This document shows positions 1-8,194 of a stretch of 64,000 nucleotides of DNA, one piece after another (the first letter of the stretch is position 1; each line of letters opens with the position of its first letter). The notes under the pieces were generated by a model. It had not been told where the DNA came from, searched no databases, and was given only the letters and a program-made list of their open reading frames with translations. The DNA comes from DASUPK01 sp963801055 (GTDB lineage: Bacteria > Actinomycetota > Thermoleophilia > Solirubrobacterales > 70-9): the NCBI GenBank assembly GCA_963801055.1, contig CAWDDE010000001.1, forward strand, positions 186,001-250,000, given 5' to 3'. The position numbers and the translations under genes were made by a program.

Positions 1-1
1 C

Positions 2-1402
2 TCGGAGTGCGGGCACGCCGCCCCGACCTGGACCGGGCAGTGCTCGGGCTGCGGGGCCTGGAACACGCTGGAGCAGGTGGGTGCTCCCTCACCGGCCCGC
101 CGCGGCGGCGCGCGCCGGAGGAGCGTGCCGAAGCCGGTGCCGCTTCGCGACGTGAAGGCCCAGCGGTCCGCGCGACTGGGCACCGGCATCGCCGAGCTCG
201 ACCGGGTCCTGGGCGGCGGTCTCGTGCCCGGCTCGCTCGTCCTGCTCGGCGGGGCGCCCGGCATCGGCAAGAGCACGCTGGCCGGGATGGCGCTGGCCAA
301 CATCGCCGGGTCGGGTCAAGCGGTGCTCTACGTCTCCGGCGAGGAATCTGCCGCGCAGGTCCGGCGGCGCGCCGAGCGCCTGGGGGATGCGGCGCTCGGT
401 GTGCCGATGCTCGCAGAGCCCTCGCTCGAATCGGTGCTCGCAGCGCTCGAATCCGAGCGCCCCGCGGCTTGTGTGATCGACTCGGTCCAGACACTAGCCA
501 TCCCCGACGCCGCGCCCGGCAGCGTCGGGGCGGTCCGCGCCGCGACCTCGGCGCTGCTCGAGACCGCCAAGCGGCTCGAGGTCACGCTGATCCTGATCGG
601 ACACGTGACCAAGGAGGGCTCGCTCGCGGGGCCTCGGGCTCTCGAGCACCTGGTCGACTGCGTGCTGCACTTCGAGGGCGAGCGGGAGCGGACCTTCCGC
701 ACCCTTCGTGCCCTGAAGAACCGCTTCGGAGCCACCAGCGAGGTCGGTGTCTTCGAGATGCGCCAAGGCGGGCTGGTCGAGGTCGCGGATCCGTCCGCCC
801 GCTTCGTCGGCGAGGCACGGCCCGCGCCGGGATCGGTGGTGCTCTGCGCGATGGAGGGGACGCGTCCGCTCCTGGTCGAGGTGCAGGCGCTGGTCGCTCC
901 GACCGAGATCGTGCCCCCGCGCCGCACCGCGACCGGCGTCGATCGCAACCGGTTGGCCCTGGTGCTCGCGGTGCTGACCAGGCATGCAGGGCTCTCGCTT
1001 TCATCGGCCGACGTGTTCGTCAACGTTGCCGGCGGGCTGCGCGTGGACGAGCCGGGCGCCGACCTGGCGGTGGCGCTGGCAGTGGCGTCGGCTCACTCGG
1101 ACCGCGCCCTGGAGACTGATGGCAAGCCGCTCGCCTGCTTCGGCGAGGTCGGCCTCACCGGCGAGGTGCGCTACGTGGCTCATGCGGACCGGCGGGTAGC
1201 CGAGGCCCGCAAGTTCGGCCTGGACCGCGTCCTCGGCCCGCCGCCTGGAGACCAGCCAATCGCGGGTCTCTCAGCTGTGGCAAGTCTGAAAGGCGCGCTG
1301 TCGGGCGGGTGGCCTCGTCGGGGGCCCCGTCCGAGGACAACGCCCTTGCCCGCAGGACGGGGGGACCCACGGCGACAGGACCCGCCCGCCAGGGCCGCTT
1401 GA
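2..1402 (+). CDS. radA: DNA repair protein RadA, 5' end outside window
   Basis: RadA is a RecA-like ATPase that acts in processing of recombination intermediates. The reading frame is already open at the left edge and shows the second half of the N-terminal zinc finger (CGH...CSGCGAW, nt 8-61). A Walker A motif, GGAPGIGKST (about nt 248-280), the RadA-specific KNRFG motif (about nt 716-730) and a C-terminal Lon-protease-like region follow. The start codon lies upstream of the window. The last ~30 residues, after LKGALSG, are Pro/Arg-rich and not typical of the family, so the true end could be disturbed. disA follows 76 bp downstream, a common actinobacterial and Bacillus arrangement. The identification is firm; the C-terminus is less certain. 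Confidence 0.95.
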   Translation, partial: SECGHAAPTWTGQCSGCGAWNTLEQVGAPSPARRGGARRRSVPKPVPLRDVKAQRSARLGTGIAELDRVLGGGLVPGSLVLLGGAPGIGKSTLAGMALANIAGSGQAVLYVSGEESAAQVRRRAERLGDAALGVPMLAEPSLESVLAALESERPAACVIDSVQTLAIPDAAPGSVGAVRAATSALLETAKRLEVTLILIGHVTKEGSLAGPRALEHLVDCVLHFEGERERTFRTLRALKNRFGATSEVGVFEMRQGGLVEVADPSARFVGEARPAPGSVVLCAMEGTRPLLVEVQALVAPTEIVPPRRTATGVDRNRLALVLAVLTRHAGLSLSSADVFVNVAGGLRVDEPGADLAVALAVASAHSDRALETDGKPLACFGEVGLTGEVRYVAHADRRVAEARKFGLDRVLGPPPGDQPIAGLSAVASLKGALSGGWPRRGPRPRTTPLPAGRGDPRRQDPPARAA

Positions 1403-1478
1403 CAAGGCCTTTCCCGACCTATCAAGACGGATTTCGCCGCAAATCAACCTCCTTTGCTTTCTGCTTTCATCAGACGCG

Positions 1479-2594
1479 ATGGCGTCTTCGCTTCCCGGCG
1501 ACGATCTACAGGAATTGGAGGCGCGACAGGATCCGCGACTTCTGCGAGCACTCGACATCGTTGCCCCGGGCACCGCGTTGCGCGAGGGCATCGACAACAT
1601 CGTTCATTCGCGTAGCGGCGGGCTGATCGTGATCGGAGACCCGGAGGAGGTCTCCTTTCTCTTTTCGGGGGGGATCAACCTCGACATCGATTACACCCCC
1701 GCGCTGCTCTACCAGGTGGCGAAGATGGACGGGGCCATCGTTCTCAACGAGCAGGCGACCAAGATCGTCTGCGCCAACGTCCAGCTGATGCCGGACCCGA
1801 CGATCCTCTCGTCGGAGACCGGCACCCGGCACCGCACCGCGGAGCGCGTCTCGAAGCAGACCGACGCCCTGGTCGTGGCGATCTCGGAACGGCGCGACGT
1901 CGTCTCGCTCTACCTGGGAGGGATGAAGTACATCCTCCAGGACATTCCCGCGGTCCTGGCCAAGGCGAACCAGGGCCTCGCCACCCTCGACAAGTACCGC
2001 GCGCGCCTCGACGCGGTCTCGACGCGGTTGACCCGTCTCGAGTTCGAGGGCGCCGCCGTCCTCTACGAGGTCCTTTCGGTGCTGCAGCGCGCCGAGCTGG
2101 TGACCCGGATGGCCGTCGAGGTTGAGCGCTACATCGTCGAGCTCGGCACCGAGGGCCGGCTGATCGAGATGCAGCTCGAGGAGACGATGGTGGGGGTCGC
2201 CGCCGACAAGTCCGCGCTGATCCGCGACTACTCGGTCGAGGACACCGAGGAGAACCTCGCCACCACGCTCGCCGCGATCGCGCGCATGCCTCACCAGGAC
2301 CTGCTCGATTTCGGTCGCCTCGCCGAGCTGCTCGGCTACGACCGCAAGGTGTCCACGCTCGACTTCCCGGTTTCACCCCGCGGCTACCGGGTGCTCGGGC
2401 GGATCCCGCGCCTGCCGAAGCTGGTGGTGCAGCGGATCATCCACGAGTTCGGCGGACTCGAGGAGGTGCTCGCCGCGAGCGACGAAGACCTCGAGGCGGT
2501 CGAGGGCGTGGGCGCCGGTCGCGCGAAGGACATCCGCGAGGGTCTCCGCAGGCTTCAGGAGGTCGACCCGGTCGACCGCTACTTACAGAGTTGA
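1479..2594 (+). CDS. disA: Diadenylate cyclase / DNA integrity scanning protein DisA
   Basis: DisA condenses two ATP to cyclic di-AMP and scans DNA for branched structures. The 371-residue protein has the expected three parts. The N-terminal DAC domain carries both signature motifs, DGA at residues 84-86 and RHR at 117-119. A helical linker follows (about 150-290). The C-terminal helix-hairpin-helix DNA-binding region contains EGVGAGRAKDIREGL. Length matches the family. It lies between radA and carD, as in many Gram-positive genomes. The ATG at 1479 lacks a strong Shine-Dalgarno sequence. The presence of this enzyme implies c-di-AMP signalling in the organism. Confidence 0.97.
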   Translation: MASSLPGDDLQELEARQDPRLLRALDIVAPGTALREGIDNIVHSRSGGLIVIGDPEEVSFLFSGGINLDIDYTPALLYQVAKMDGAIVLNEQATKIVCANVQLMPDPTILSSETGTRHRTAERVSKQTDALVVAISERRDVVSLYLGGMKYILQDIPAVLAKANQGLATLDKYRARLDAVSTRLTRLEFEGAAVLYEVLSVLQRAELVTRMAVEVERYIVELGTEGRLIEMQLEETMVGVAADKSALIRDYSVEDTEENLATTLAAIARMPHQDLLDFGRLAELLGYDRKVSTLDFPVSPRGYRVLGRIPRLPKLVVQRIIHEFGGLEEVLAASDEDLEAVEGVGAGRAKDIREGLRRLQEVDPVDRYLQS

Positions 2595-2618
2595 CGGCCC
2601 CGTCAGGTCGTCACGACG

Positions 2619-2634
2619 AAAGGAGAGACCAATT
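2619..2634 (+). promoter_or_regulatory. Shine-Dalgarno and probable ATT start of carD
   Basis: AAAGGAG at 2619-2625 is followed after 6 nt by ATT at 2632-2634, in frame with carD. The only conventional in-frame start nearby, TTG at 2659, lies just 2 nt after its AGGAGG (2651-2656), which is too close for normal initiation. The spacing argues for the rare ATT start. This is inference from sequence only. Confidence 0.45.
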
Positions 2635-3213
2635 TCAGAGGTAACAGCAGAGGAGGTATTGGACGAGGCGGCTGTCGCCGACCTCGAGCTTGAGGCGCCC
2701 GTCTGCAACTTTGAGGTCGGCGACAACGTCGTCTATCCCCACCATGGGGCGGGAGTGGTTCTAAAGAAGGCAACGAAGGACCTGATGGGCGAAAAGCGGG
2801 ACTACCTGACCATCAACATCCTCCACAACAACATGACCGTGATGGTCCCCTGCGAGAACGCCCACCGCGCCGGGCTGCGGCGCGTAATCGATGAGGAGCA
2901 GGTCAAGAAGGTGATCGGCGTCCTCACCGACGAGGTCTCAGAGATGCCGAAGAACTGGAACCGCCGCTTCAAGCACAACCGCGAGAAGATCAAGACAGGC
3001 GACGTCTATGAGCTCGCAGAGGTCGTTCGTAACCTCGCGATCCGGGAATGGGAGAAGGGGCTATCGACGGGTGAGAAGCAGATGTACACCCGTGCCAAGA
3101 AGATCCTCGCCTCCGAGTTCATGTACGCCCTCGACAAGGACGAGGATGGCGCCGAGGCCTACCTGGACGAGCTGCTGGAGGAGCGTTTCGGCGCCGCAAA
3201 GGCGACCGCCTAA
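2632..3213 (+). CDS. carD: CarD family transcriptional regulator
   Basis: CarD-type proteins bind the RNA polymerase beta subunit and stabilise the open complex, notably at rRNA promoters in actinobacteria. After a short acidic N-terminus the sequence shows the RNAP-interaction domain (FEVGDNVVYPHHGAG, near residue 25). A basic, helical DNA-binding half follows (NWNRRFKHNREK, then LAIREWEKGLSTGEKQMYTRAKKIL). The family is usually about 160 residues; this one is 184 from the TTG at 2659 or 193 from the ATT at 2632, which I prefer because of its better-spaced Shine-Dalgarno. ispD starts 25 bp downstream, so co-transcription is likely. Confidence 0.93.
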   Translation: MSEVTAEEVLDEAAVADLELEAPVCNFEVGDNVVYPHHGAGVVLKKATKDLMGEKRDYLTINILHNNMTVMVPCENAHRAGLRRVIDEEQVKKVIGVLTDEVSEMPKNWNRRFKHNREKIKTGDVYELAEVVRNLAIREWEKGLSTGEKQMYTRAKKILASEFMYALDKDEDGAEAYLDELLEERFGAAKATA

Positions 3214-3238
3214 CCAGGCTGGGCCCGCCGCATCGGCC

Positions 3239-3886
3239 GTGATCGCGGCCGCCGGCTCCGGGGAACGACTCGGAGCCGGCGGCCCGAAGGCCTTCGTCCA
3301 GGTCGCCGGACGGCCGCTGCTCGACTGGTCGCTCGACGCCTTCCGGGACGCATCGAGCATCGGCGAGGTCGTCGTCGCCGCCCCGCCGGGTCAGGAGGAC
3401 TCCGTCGCCGAACGCGGGGTCGTCGCAGTCGCGGGCGGGGCGCACCGCTCCCAGTCGGTCGCGAACGCGCTAGCGCTTTGCGCCGGTGAGATCGTCGTCG
3501 TCCACGATGCTGCCCGGCCTCTGATCACCCCCGGGCTGATCGACGGCGTGGTCGAGGAGTTGGTGGGCGACCGGGACGCCGCCGGCGTGATCGCGGCGAC
3601 GCCGGTCACCGACACCATCAAGCAAGCAACCAACGTGGGCCAGGTTGAGCGGACGCTCGACCGGGCTGGCCTCTGGGCGATTCAGACGCCCCAGGCCTTC
3701 CGAGCCGAAGCGCTTCGGGACGCGCTTGCCGACTCTGACTCGCTGCCCGACGCCACCGACGACGCGGTGCTTGTCGAGCGCCGGGGCGGGCGGGTCCTGA
3801 TCCACTCGGCCTCGACCGACAACATCAAGGTGACGTCGCCATTCGACCTGCGCGTTGCCGAGCTGCTCTTGCGTGAGCGCGGCTAG
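3239..3886 (+). CDS. ispD: 2-C-methyl-D-erythritol 4-phosphate cytidylyltransferase
   Basis: IspD transfers CMP from CTP to methylerythritol phosphate in the MEP isoprenoid pathway. About 215 residues. The nucleotide-binding N-terminus reads AAAGSGERLG...PKAF. DAARPLI, ATPVTDTIK, QTPQAF and the C-terminal STDNIKVTSPFDL are family hallmarks. GTG at 3239 is the only in-frame start after the carD stop, and it leaves an unusually short N-terminus before the glycine loop. There is no clear Shine-Dalgarno, so translation may be coupled to carD. ispF, which acts two steps later in the pathway, lies 2 kb downstream. The stop codon overlaps that of a small gene on the opposite strand in a shared CTAG. 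Confidence 0.94.
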   Translation: MIAAAGSGERLGAGGPKAFVQVAGRPLLDWSLDAFRDASSIGEVVVAAPPGQEDSVAERGVVAVAGGAHRSQSVANALALCAGEIVVVHDAARPLITPGLIDGVVEELVGDRDAAGVIAATPVTDTIKQATNVGQVERTLDRAGLWAIQTPQAFRAEALRDALADSDSLPDATDDAVLVERRGGRVLIHSASTDNIKVTSPFDLRVAELLLRERG

Positions 3887-4032
3887 CGCCGGATGAGCAC
3901 GTAGACCAGCGCCGCGGCGAAGGTGAGCTGGCCGACTCCGAGCGCGGTGCCGAGGTTCTTGGCGCCGAAGAGCTCGGCCACGCCGACCCCAGCGGCGAAT
4001 GCGGCGAGCACGATGGCAAGATTTGCGGGCAA
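3883..4032 (-). CDS. Small hydrophobic membrane protein
   Basis: A 49-codon frame reads from TTG at 4032 down to a TAG whose complement forms CTAG with the ispD stop. The product has two hydrophobic stretches (LAIVLAAFAAGVGVAELFG and LGVGQLTFAAALVYVLI) around a short GAKNLGTA turn and ends in two arginines. That is a plausible two-helix membrane hairpin. An in-frame stop lies five codons before the TTG, so the start is confined. There is no good Shine-Dalgarno. The tight convergent stop overlap recurs elsewhere in this window and supports a real gene. I recognise no family. Confidence 0.5.
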   Translation of the reverse strand: MPANLAIVLAAFAAGVGVAELFGAKNLGTALGVGQLTFAAALVYVLIRR

Positions 4033-4085
4033 GGCGGCGCGACTTTAATGGCCACGAGCCCGCCGCGACGCTCGGCGGGAGGTCG

Positions 4086-5102
4086 CTACGGGTTGCGAGT
4101 CGCGCGTCCGACCCTCATCTCGCTGCGACTTCTGCCGACCGGCAGGCCGGCTGCCTCTCGCGCCTCTTCATGAAGATGGGCGCGGCGGCGGCGCTGGTAG
4201 ATCTTGCGCTGGATGAAGAGCGTGACGATCCCGGCCAGGGCGATCGCGGTCAGGTTGAGGGCGAGCTGCGCCTGCGCCCCGATCCATTCGTCGATGTCCC
4301 GGAAGGCGAGCGCCAGTCCGACGTTGGCGGCGGCGGGGATCGTCGTCACGGAGATCAGAACCCCAACCAGGGCGCCCGACTTCGCACTCGTGAGGGAGAG
4401 GACCCCGGCGGTCCCCGCAAGAACCGCGACGATGAAGGTGAACTCGTCGGGATGGGAGATGAAGTCGGTGTTCGGATGGACCTCCGGCGAGAATCCATCG
4501 GGGGTGAGGCCCGCGCCTCGGATCGCGAGGGTGAACAGGTAGGCGGCAGTGATCCCGAGGGGGAATCCGACCACGAGGGGGAGAAGGGAACGCTTCATCA
4601 GGTCCCCACGACGCTGGACGGCGGCGACACAGAATCCGGCAATTGGACCGAACTCCGGGCCCACCACCATCGCCCCGATGATCAGGATCGGCGAGTCGAG
4701 CAGGATCCCCACCGTTGCGATCAGGCAGGCGATCACCATGAACAGCAGGTAGCTCGCCGAGAGCTCGGTGTTCTCGGATGTCCGGGCCTCGACCTCCTCC
4801 CAGACGACCGCGTCGGAGGGGAAGCCGGCAGCCGCCCGCTCGGCGCGCTCCCCGGCCTTGGAGACGAGCGAGTCGACGTCCTCGATCGCGATCGAGCCCT
4901 CGACGTCGATCTCGAGCTCCTTCAGGTCGCTGATGACGACGCTGGCGTCCTCCCGGGCGACGTCGCAGAGGATCACGTCTCCCTCCGGTTTGTGGGCGGC
5001 GCCCGGCAGGTAGATCAGGTTGCAGACGGAGGGGATCCCGTGGAGCAGGTCGAGCGCGTGCTCGGCGTTATGGCTCGGGACGACGATTCGCAGGTGGACC
5101 AC
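4086..5102 (-). CDS. DUF389 (TIGR00341-like) membrane protein
   Basis: The 338-residue protein has a soluble N-terminal domain of about 110 residues (VHLRIVVPSHNAEHAL...). At least six membrane segments with the DUF389 pattern follow, including LDSPILIIGAMVVGPEFGPIAG, where the conserved glycine/proline-rich re-entrant-like motif is clear. The end is a short basic cytoplasmic tail. The biochemical function of the family is not established; a transport role is suspected. It is transcribed towards ispD and diverges from the PHP-phosphatase gene, leaving only 20 bp between the two start codons. Confidence in the family is high, in function low. Confidence 0.85.
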   Translation of the reverse strand: MVHLRIVVPSHNAEHALDLLHGIPSVCNLIYLPGAAHKPEGDVILCDVAREDASVVISDLKELEIDVEGSIAIEDVDSLVSKAGERAERAAAGFPSDAVVWEEVEARTSENTELSASYLLFMVIACLIATVGILLDSPILIIGAMVVGPEFGPIAGFCVAAVQRRGDLMKRSLLPLVVGFPLGITAAYLFTLAIRGAGLTPDGFSPEVHPNTDFISHPDEFTFIVAVLAGTAGVLSLTSAKSGALVGVLISVTTIPAAANVGLALAFRDIDEWIGAQAQLALNLTAIALAGIVTLFIQRKIYQRRRRAHLHEEAREAAGLPVGRSRSEMRVGRATRNP

Positions 5103-5108
5103 GGTGGG

Positions 5109-5114
5109 TAGCGT
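5109..5114 (+). promoter_or_regulatory. Probable -10 hexamer (TAGCGT), leaderless transcript
   Basis: TAGCGT lies 8 nt before the ATG at 5123 and no Shine-Dalgarno is present. This fits transcription starting at or next to the start codon, as seen for several other genes in this window. Confidence 0.4.
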
Positions 5115-5122
5115 AGATCGCG

Positions 5123-5972
5123 ATGCTCACCGACTACCACCTCCATCTCCGGCCGGACGACACCGGCGAAGCCGGTCACTACTTCAGCGAGGAGAACGTG
5201 GATCGCTATCTGGCCGCCGCGGAGGAGCACGCCATAGACGAGCTCGGCGTCTCCGAGCACGTCTATCGGTTCACCCAGTCCCTGGAGATCTGGCGCCACC
5301 CCTACTGGGAGGGTCAGGCCAACGACGACCTCGATGCCTACTGCGAGTTCGTTCGGACAACGCCGCTTCGGCTCGGCATCGAATGCGACTTCGTGCCGGG
5401 CAGCGAGGATCGGCTCGCACGCCTGCTGGAGCGAGACTTCGACTACGTGGTCGGCTCGATTCACTTCCTCGGCGAGCAAGGGGCCGTCGACGACCGGCGC
5501 TATGACATCTGGGACGAGATCGGCGACGCGGACGAGCTCTGGGCCACCTACTTCCGAGTGGCAGGCGGAGTTGGCACGCTCGGGCCTGTTCGACATCGTC
5601 TCGCACCCCGATCTGGTCAAGATTTGGGGGCCCGACCGGCCCGAGCCGCGGCGGGACCCGCGCTTTCATTACGAGCCGCTCGTCGAGGCGATCTCAGAGT
5701 CGGGAATCGCGGTGGAGGTCTCCACCGCCGGGCTACGCAAGCCGGTGGGGGAGATCTATCCGGCACGCGCGCTCGCCGAGATGTGTGTAGACGCTGGCGC
5801 CGAGTTCGCACTCTCCTCGGATGCCCATTCGCCCGACCAGGTCGGCTACGGCTACGACCAGGCGATCGAGCTGCTGGGGTCCCTGGGCGTTGACCGGATC
5901 TGCGTCTTCGAGGGCGGCGAGCGACGTCTCGAGCCCCTCGGCTGCGCCGGCGGCGGAGACGCGAGCAGCTGA
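5123..5972 (+). CDS. PHP-domain histidinol-phosphatase-like protein, frameshifted
   Basis: The first frame opens with TDYHLHLRPDD, the HxH metal-binding motif of PHP phosphoesterases. It continues through LGIECDFVPG and VGSIHFLGEQG to about nt 5560. The homologous continuation (WQAELARSGLFDIVSHPDLVKIWG...ALSSDAHSPDQVGYG) is in the +1 frame up to the stop at 5972. The joined product is about 282 residues and has the HisJ/HisK arrangement, including the late DAH motif. The total length is 3n+1, so removing one base near 5563-5567 restores one frame. Histidinol phosphatase or another sugar/nucleotide phosphatase are both possible. TGATG couples it to ispF. Confidence 0.75.
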
Positions 5973-6448
5973 TGGCTCTGCGGGTCGGGATCGGGTATGA
6001 CAGCCACCGCCTGGTCGAAGGTGAGCGGATGGTGATCGGCGGGGTCGAGATCGAGCACGAGCGCGGGCTCTCCGGCCACTCCGATGCCGACGTGCTCACC
6101 CACGCGGTGATCGACGCACTGCTCGGAGCCTGCGGCCTCGGCGATCTGGGCGAGCTCTTTCCCGACGACGAGGAGCGGTGGCGCGACGCCGACTCGATCG
6201 ACATGCTGCGGGTGGTGATCGGGCGGCTGCCGGGCGCGGTCGCCAACGTCGACGCCACCGTGATCTGCGAAAAGCCGAGCCTCGCGCCGTACAAGGTGGA
6301 AATGGCCTCACGGCTGACCGGCGTGCTCTCCGCACCCGTCAGCGTCAAGGCCTCGACCAACGAGGGAATGGGCGCGATCGGGCGGGGAGAGGGGATCGCG
6401 TGCGTGGCCGTCGCTCTGGTGGACACCGGAGACGAGCTTCCCCGCTGA
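5972..6448 (+). CDS. ispF: 2-C-methyl-D-erythritol 2,4-cyclodiphosphate synthase
   Basis: IspF cyclises CDP-methylerythritol 2-phosphate to the cyclodiphosphate in the MEP pathway and works as a trimer with zinc. The 158-residue sequence is full length. It has GIGYDSHRL (zinc-binding Asp and His), GHSDADVLTHAVIDALLGA, GDLGELFPD and the C-terminal VKASTNEGMGAIGRGEGI. The ATG overlaps the preceding stop (TGATG), so it is translationally coupled to the PHP gene. With ispD it gives two of the pathway enzymes in this 3 kb group. Confidence 0.97.
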   Translation: MALRVGIGYDSHRLVEGERMVIGGVEIEHERGLSGHSDADVLTHAVIDALLGACGLGDLGELFPDDEERWRDADSIDMLRVVIGRLPGAVANVDATVICEKPSLAPYKVEMASRLTGVLSAPVSVKASTNEGMGAIGRGEGIACVAVALVDTGDELPR

Positions 6449-6461
6449 CCGCTTCGCCATC

Positions 6462-6492
6462 AACGGGTTGCGCCTCGGAGCACCCTCGCATC
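6462..6492 (-). repeat. Third copy of the GATGCGAGGG...GCAACCCGTT element, inverted
   Basis: Read on the minus strand, this 31-nt stretch starts GATGCGAGGGTGC and ends GCAACCCGTT. It can form the same GGGTGC/GCAACCC stem (one bulged A) as the copies at 24074 and 28671. Here it sits between ispF and an acyl-CoA synthetase gene. Its orientation would place it antisense to ispF, with no minus-strand gene behind it. It could be a vestigial copy, a dispersed palindrome or a terminator-like hairpin. Confidence 0.5.
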
Positions 6493-6498
6493 TAAGCT
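6493..6498 (+). promoter_or_regulatory. Probable -10 hexamer (TAAGCT)
   Basis: TAAGCT lies 8 nt before the ATG at 6507. Together with the missing Shine-Dalgarno it suggests a leaderless mRNA and supports ATG 6507 over the upstream TTG at 6468. Confidence 0.4.
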
Positions 6499-6506
6499 TT
6501 CCGCGG

Positions 6507-8171
6507 ATGGCGCAGGACCGGCTGAGAGATGGAATCGGTGGCATCGTCTCGCGGCTGCCGACGGCCCTGGCCGACGCTGCCTTCGAGCTGCGGGTCTTCT
6601 CGGAGGCCGGGCTGATCCGCCCGATCCGGCCGGACAAGCTGGCCCGGATCGCGGAGCGCTACTTGAGGCTGGGGGCTTCGCCGGCGCTCGGCTCAGCGGC
6701 GAACGCCATCACCGATCCGGACCGCACCGCGATCGTGGACGCGGCCGGCACTCTCAGCTGGGAGCGGACCCACAGGCGGTCCAATGCGCTCGCCCGCGCG
6801 CTTCGCGACGAGGGCGTGGGCGTCCGAGACGGCGTGGCAATCATGTGCCGCAACCACCGTTACTTCATCGAGGCGACGATGGCGTGCTCGAAGCTGGGGG
6901 CGGTCGCCCTCTATCTGAACACGGCGTTCGCCGGGCCGCAGCTTGCCGACGTGATGGAGCGGGAGAGTCCCAGCGTGCTGATCTACGACCAGGAATTCAC
7001 CGACCTGCTCTCGGAAGTCTCGGGCTCGTTGCAGCGCTTCGTCGCCTGGGAGGAGGCGGAGGGCACCGACGAGGCCACGGTCGAGCAGCTGATCTCCAAC
7101 ACGCAGGGCGAGGATCTCGAGCCACCCGACGAGCAGGGCCGCTACATCATCCTGACCTCCGGAACGACAGGAACGCCGAAGGGAGCCCAGCGCAGCCAGC
7201 CGGAGGGTCTGAACGCAATCGCCGCCCTGCTCTCCAAGATCCCGCGGCGCAGCCACGAGACGGTGATGATCGCCGCCCCGCTCTTCCATTCCTGGGGATT
7301 CCTGCACTTCATGCTCAGCCTGCCCACCGCGGCGACGATGGTCCTGCGACCCCGGTTCGACCCGGAGGAGACTCTCAAGGCGACCGCCGAGCATCGGGCG
7401 CGGGTCCTGGCGGTGGTCCCGGTGATGATGCAACGCATCATCAACCTCCCCGACGAGATCAAACGCCGCTATGACCTCTCCTCCCTCGAGGTGACGGCGG
7501 TAAGCGGGTCGGCGCTGCCTGGCGAGCTCGCCACGAAGTGGATGGATGAGTTCGGCGACAACATCTACAACCTCTACGGCTCGACGGAGGTTGCATGGGC
7601 GACGATCGCGACGCCGGAGGACATGCGCGCCGCGCCCGGCACGGCCGGCAGGCCACCGCACGGCACGGTGATCCGCATCGTCGATGAGGACGGAAATGAC
7701 GTCGGGCCCGGCGATACCGGCCGGATCTTCATTGGCAACCAGCTGGCCTTCGAGGGCTACACCGGCGGCGGAGACAAGGAGCACCTCGGCGAACTGCTCT
7801 CCTCCGGCGACGTCGGCCACTTCGATGAGGAGGGCCGCCTCTTCATCGACGGGCGGGACGACGAGATGATCGTCTCGGGCGGGGAGAACGTCTTCCCCCG
7901 AGAGGTCGAGGACCTGCTCGCGGACCACGAGGCGGTGGAGGAGGCCGCGGCGATCGGGGTCGACGACGAGGACTTCGGGCAGCGCCTGCTCGCGTTCGTG
8001 GTCAAGGAAGAGGGCAAGGACCTCAGTGAGGAAGACCTGAAGGACTACGTCAAGTCGAACCTGGCGCGCTACAAGGTGCCCCGCGAGATCGTCTTCGTCG
8101 ACGAACTTCCGCGTAACGCGACGGGTAAGGTCCTGAAGCGAGAGCTGGCCGATCGCCAGCAGGCTGACTGA
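6507..8171 (+). CDS. Acyl-CoA synthetase / AMP-dependent ligase
   Basis: This is an ANL-superfamily enzyme that activates a carboxylic acid through an acyl-adenylate and probably transfers it to CoA. From ATG 6507 it is 554 residues. Motifs in order are the P-loop-like LTSGTTGTPKG (nt ~7150), YGSTEVAWATI (A5), SGDVGHFDEEGRLFIDGRDDEMIVSGGENVFPREVE (A7-A8, quoted only as landmarks) and the catalytic lysine in NATGKVLKREL near the C-terminus. The N-terminus has about 60 extra residues before the AMP-binding fold. Long-chain or steroid-type acyl substrates are plausible, but the sequence does not settle this. A coiled-coil gene follows 23 bp downstream. Confidence 0.9.
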   Translation: MAQDRLRDGIGGIVSRLPTALADAAFELRVFSEAGLIRPIRPDKLARIAERYLRLGASPALGSAANAITDPDRTAIVDAAGTLSWERTHRRSNALARALRDEGVGVRDGVAIMCRNHRYFIEATMACSKLGAVALYLNTAFAGPQLADVMERESPSVLIYDQEFTDLLSEVSGSLQRFVAWEEAEGTDEATVEQLISNTQGEDLEPPDEQGRYIILTSGTTGTPKGAQRSQPEGLNAIAALLSKIPRRSHETVMIAAPLFHSWGFLHFMLSLPTAATMVLRPRFDPEETLKATAEHRARVLAVVPVMMQRIINLPDEIKRRYDLSSLEVTAVSGSALPGELATKWMDEFGDNIYNLYGSTEVAWATIATPEDMRAAPGTAGRPPHGTVIRIVDEDGNDVGPGDTGRIFIGNQLAFEGYTGGGDKEHLGELLSSGDVGHFDEEGRLFIDGRDDEMIVSGGENVFPREVEDLLADHEAVEEAAAIGVDDEDFGQRLLAFVVKEEGKDLSEEDLKDYVKSNLARYKVPREIVFVDELPRNATGKVLKRELADRQQAD

Positions 8172-8194
8172 ATCCGACCGGAAACGGGTGAGCG

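Noticed and set aside
1399..1425. TTGACA at the end of radA as promoter for disA
   Set aside because: No convincing -10 hexamer at 16-18 bp spacing; the hexamer overlaps the radA stop codon and may be chance.
3999..5111. A 370-codon plus-strand frame over the DUF389 gene
   Set aside because: Antisense shadow, strongly Asp/Gly/Arg-biased. The minus-strand DUF389 product has clear membrane segments.
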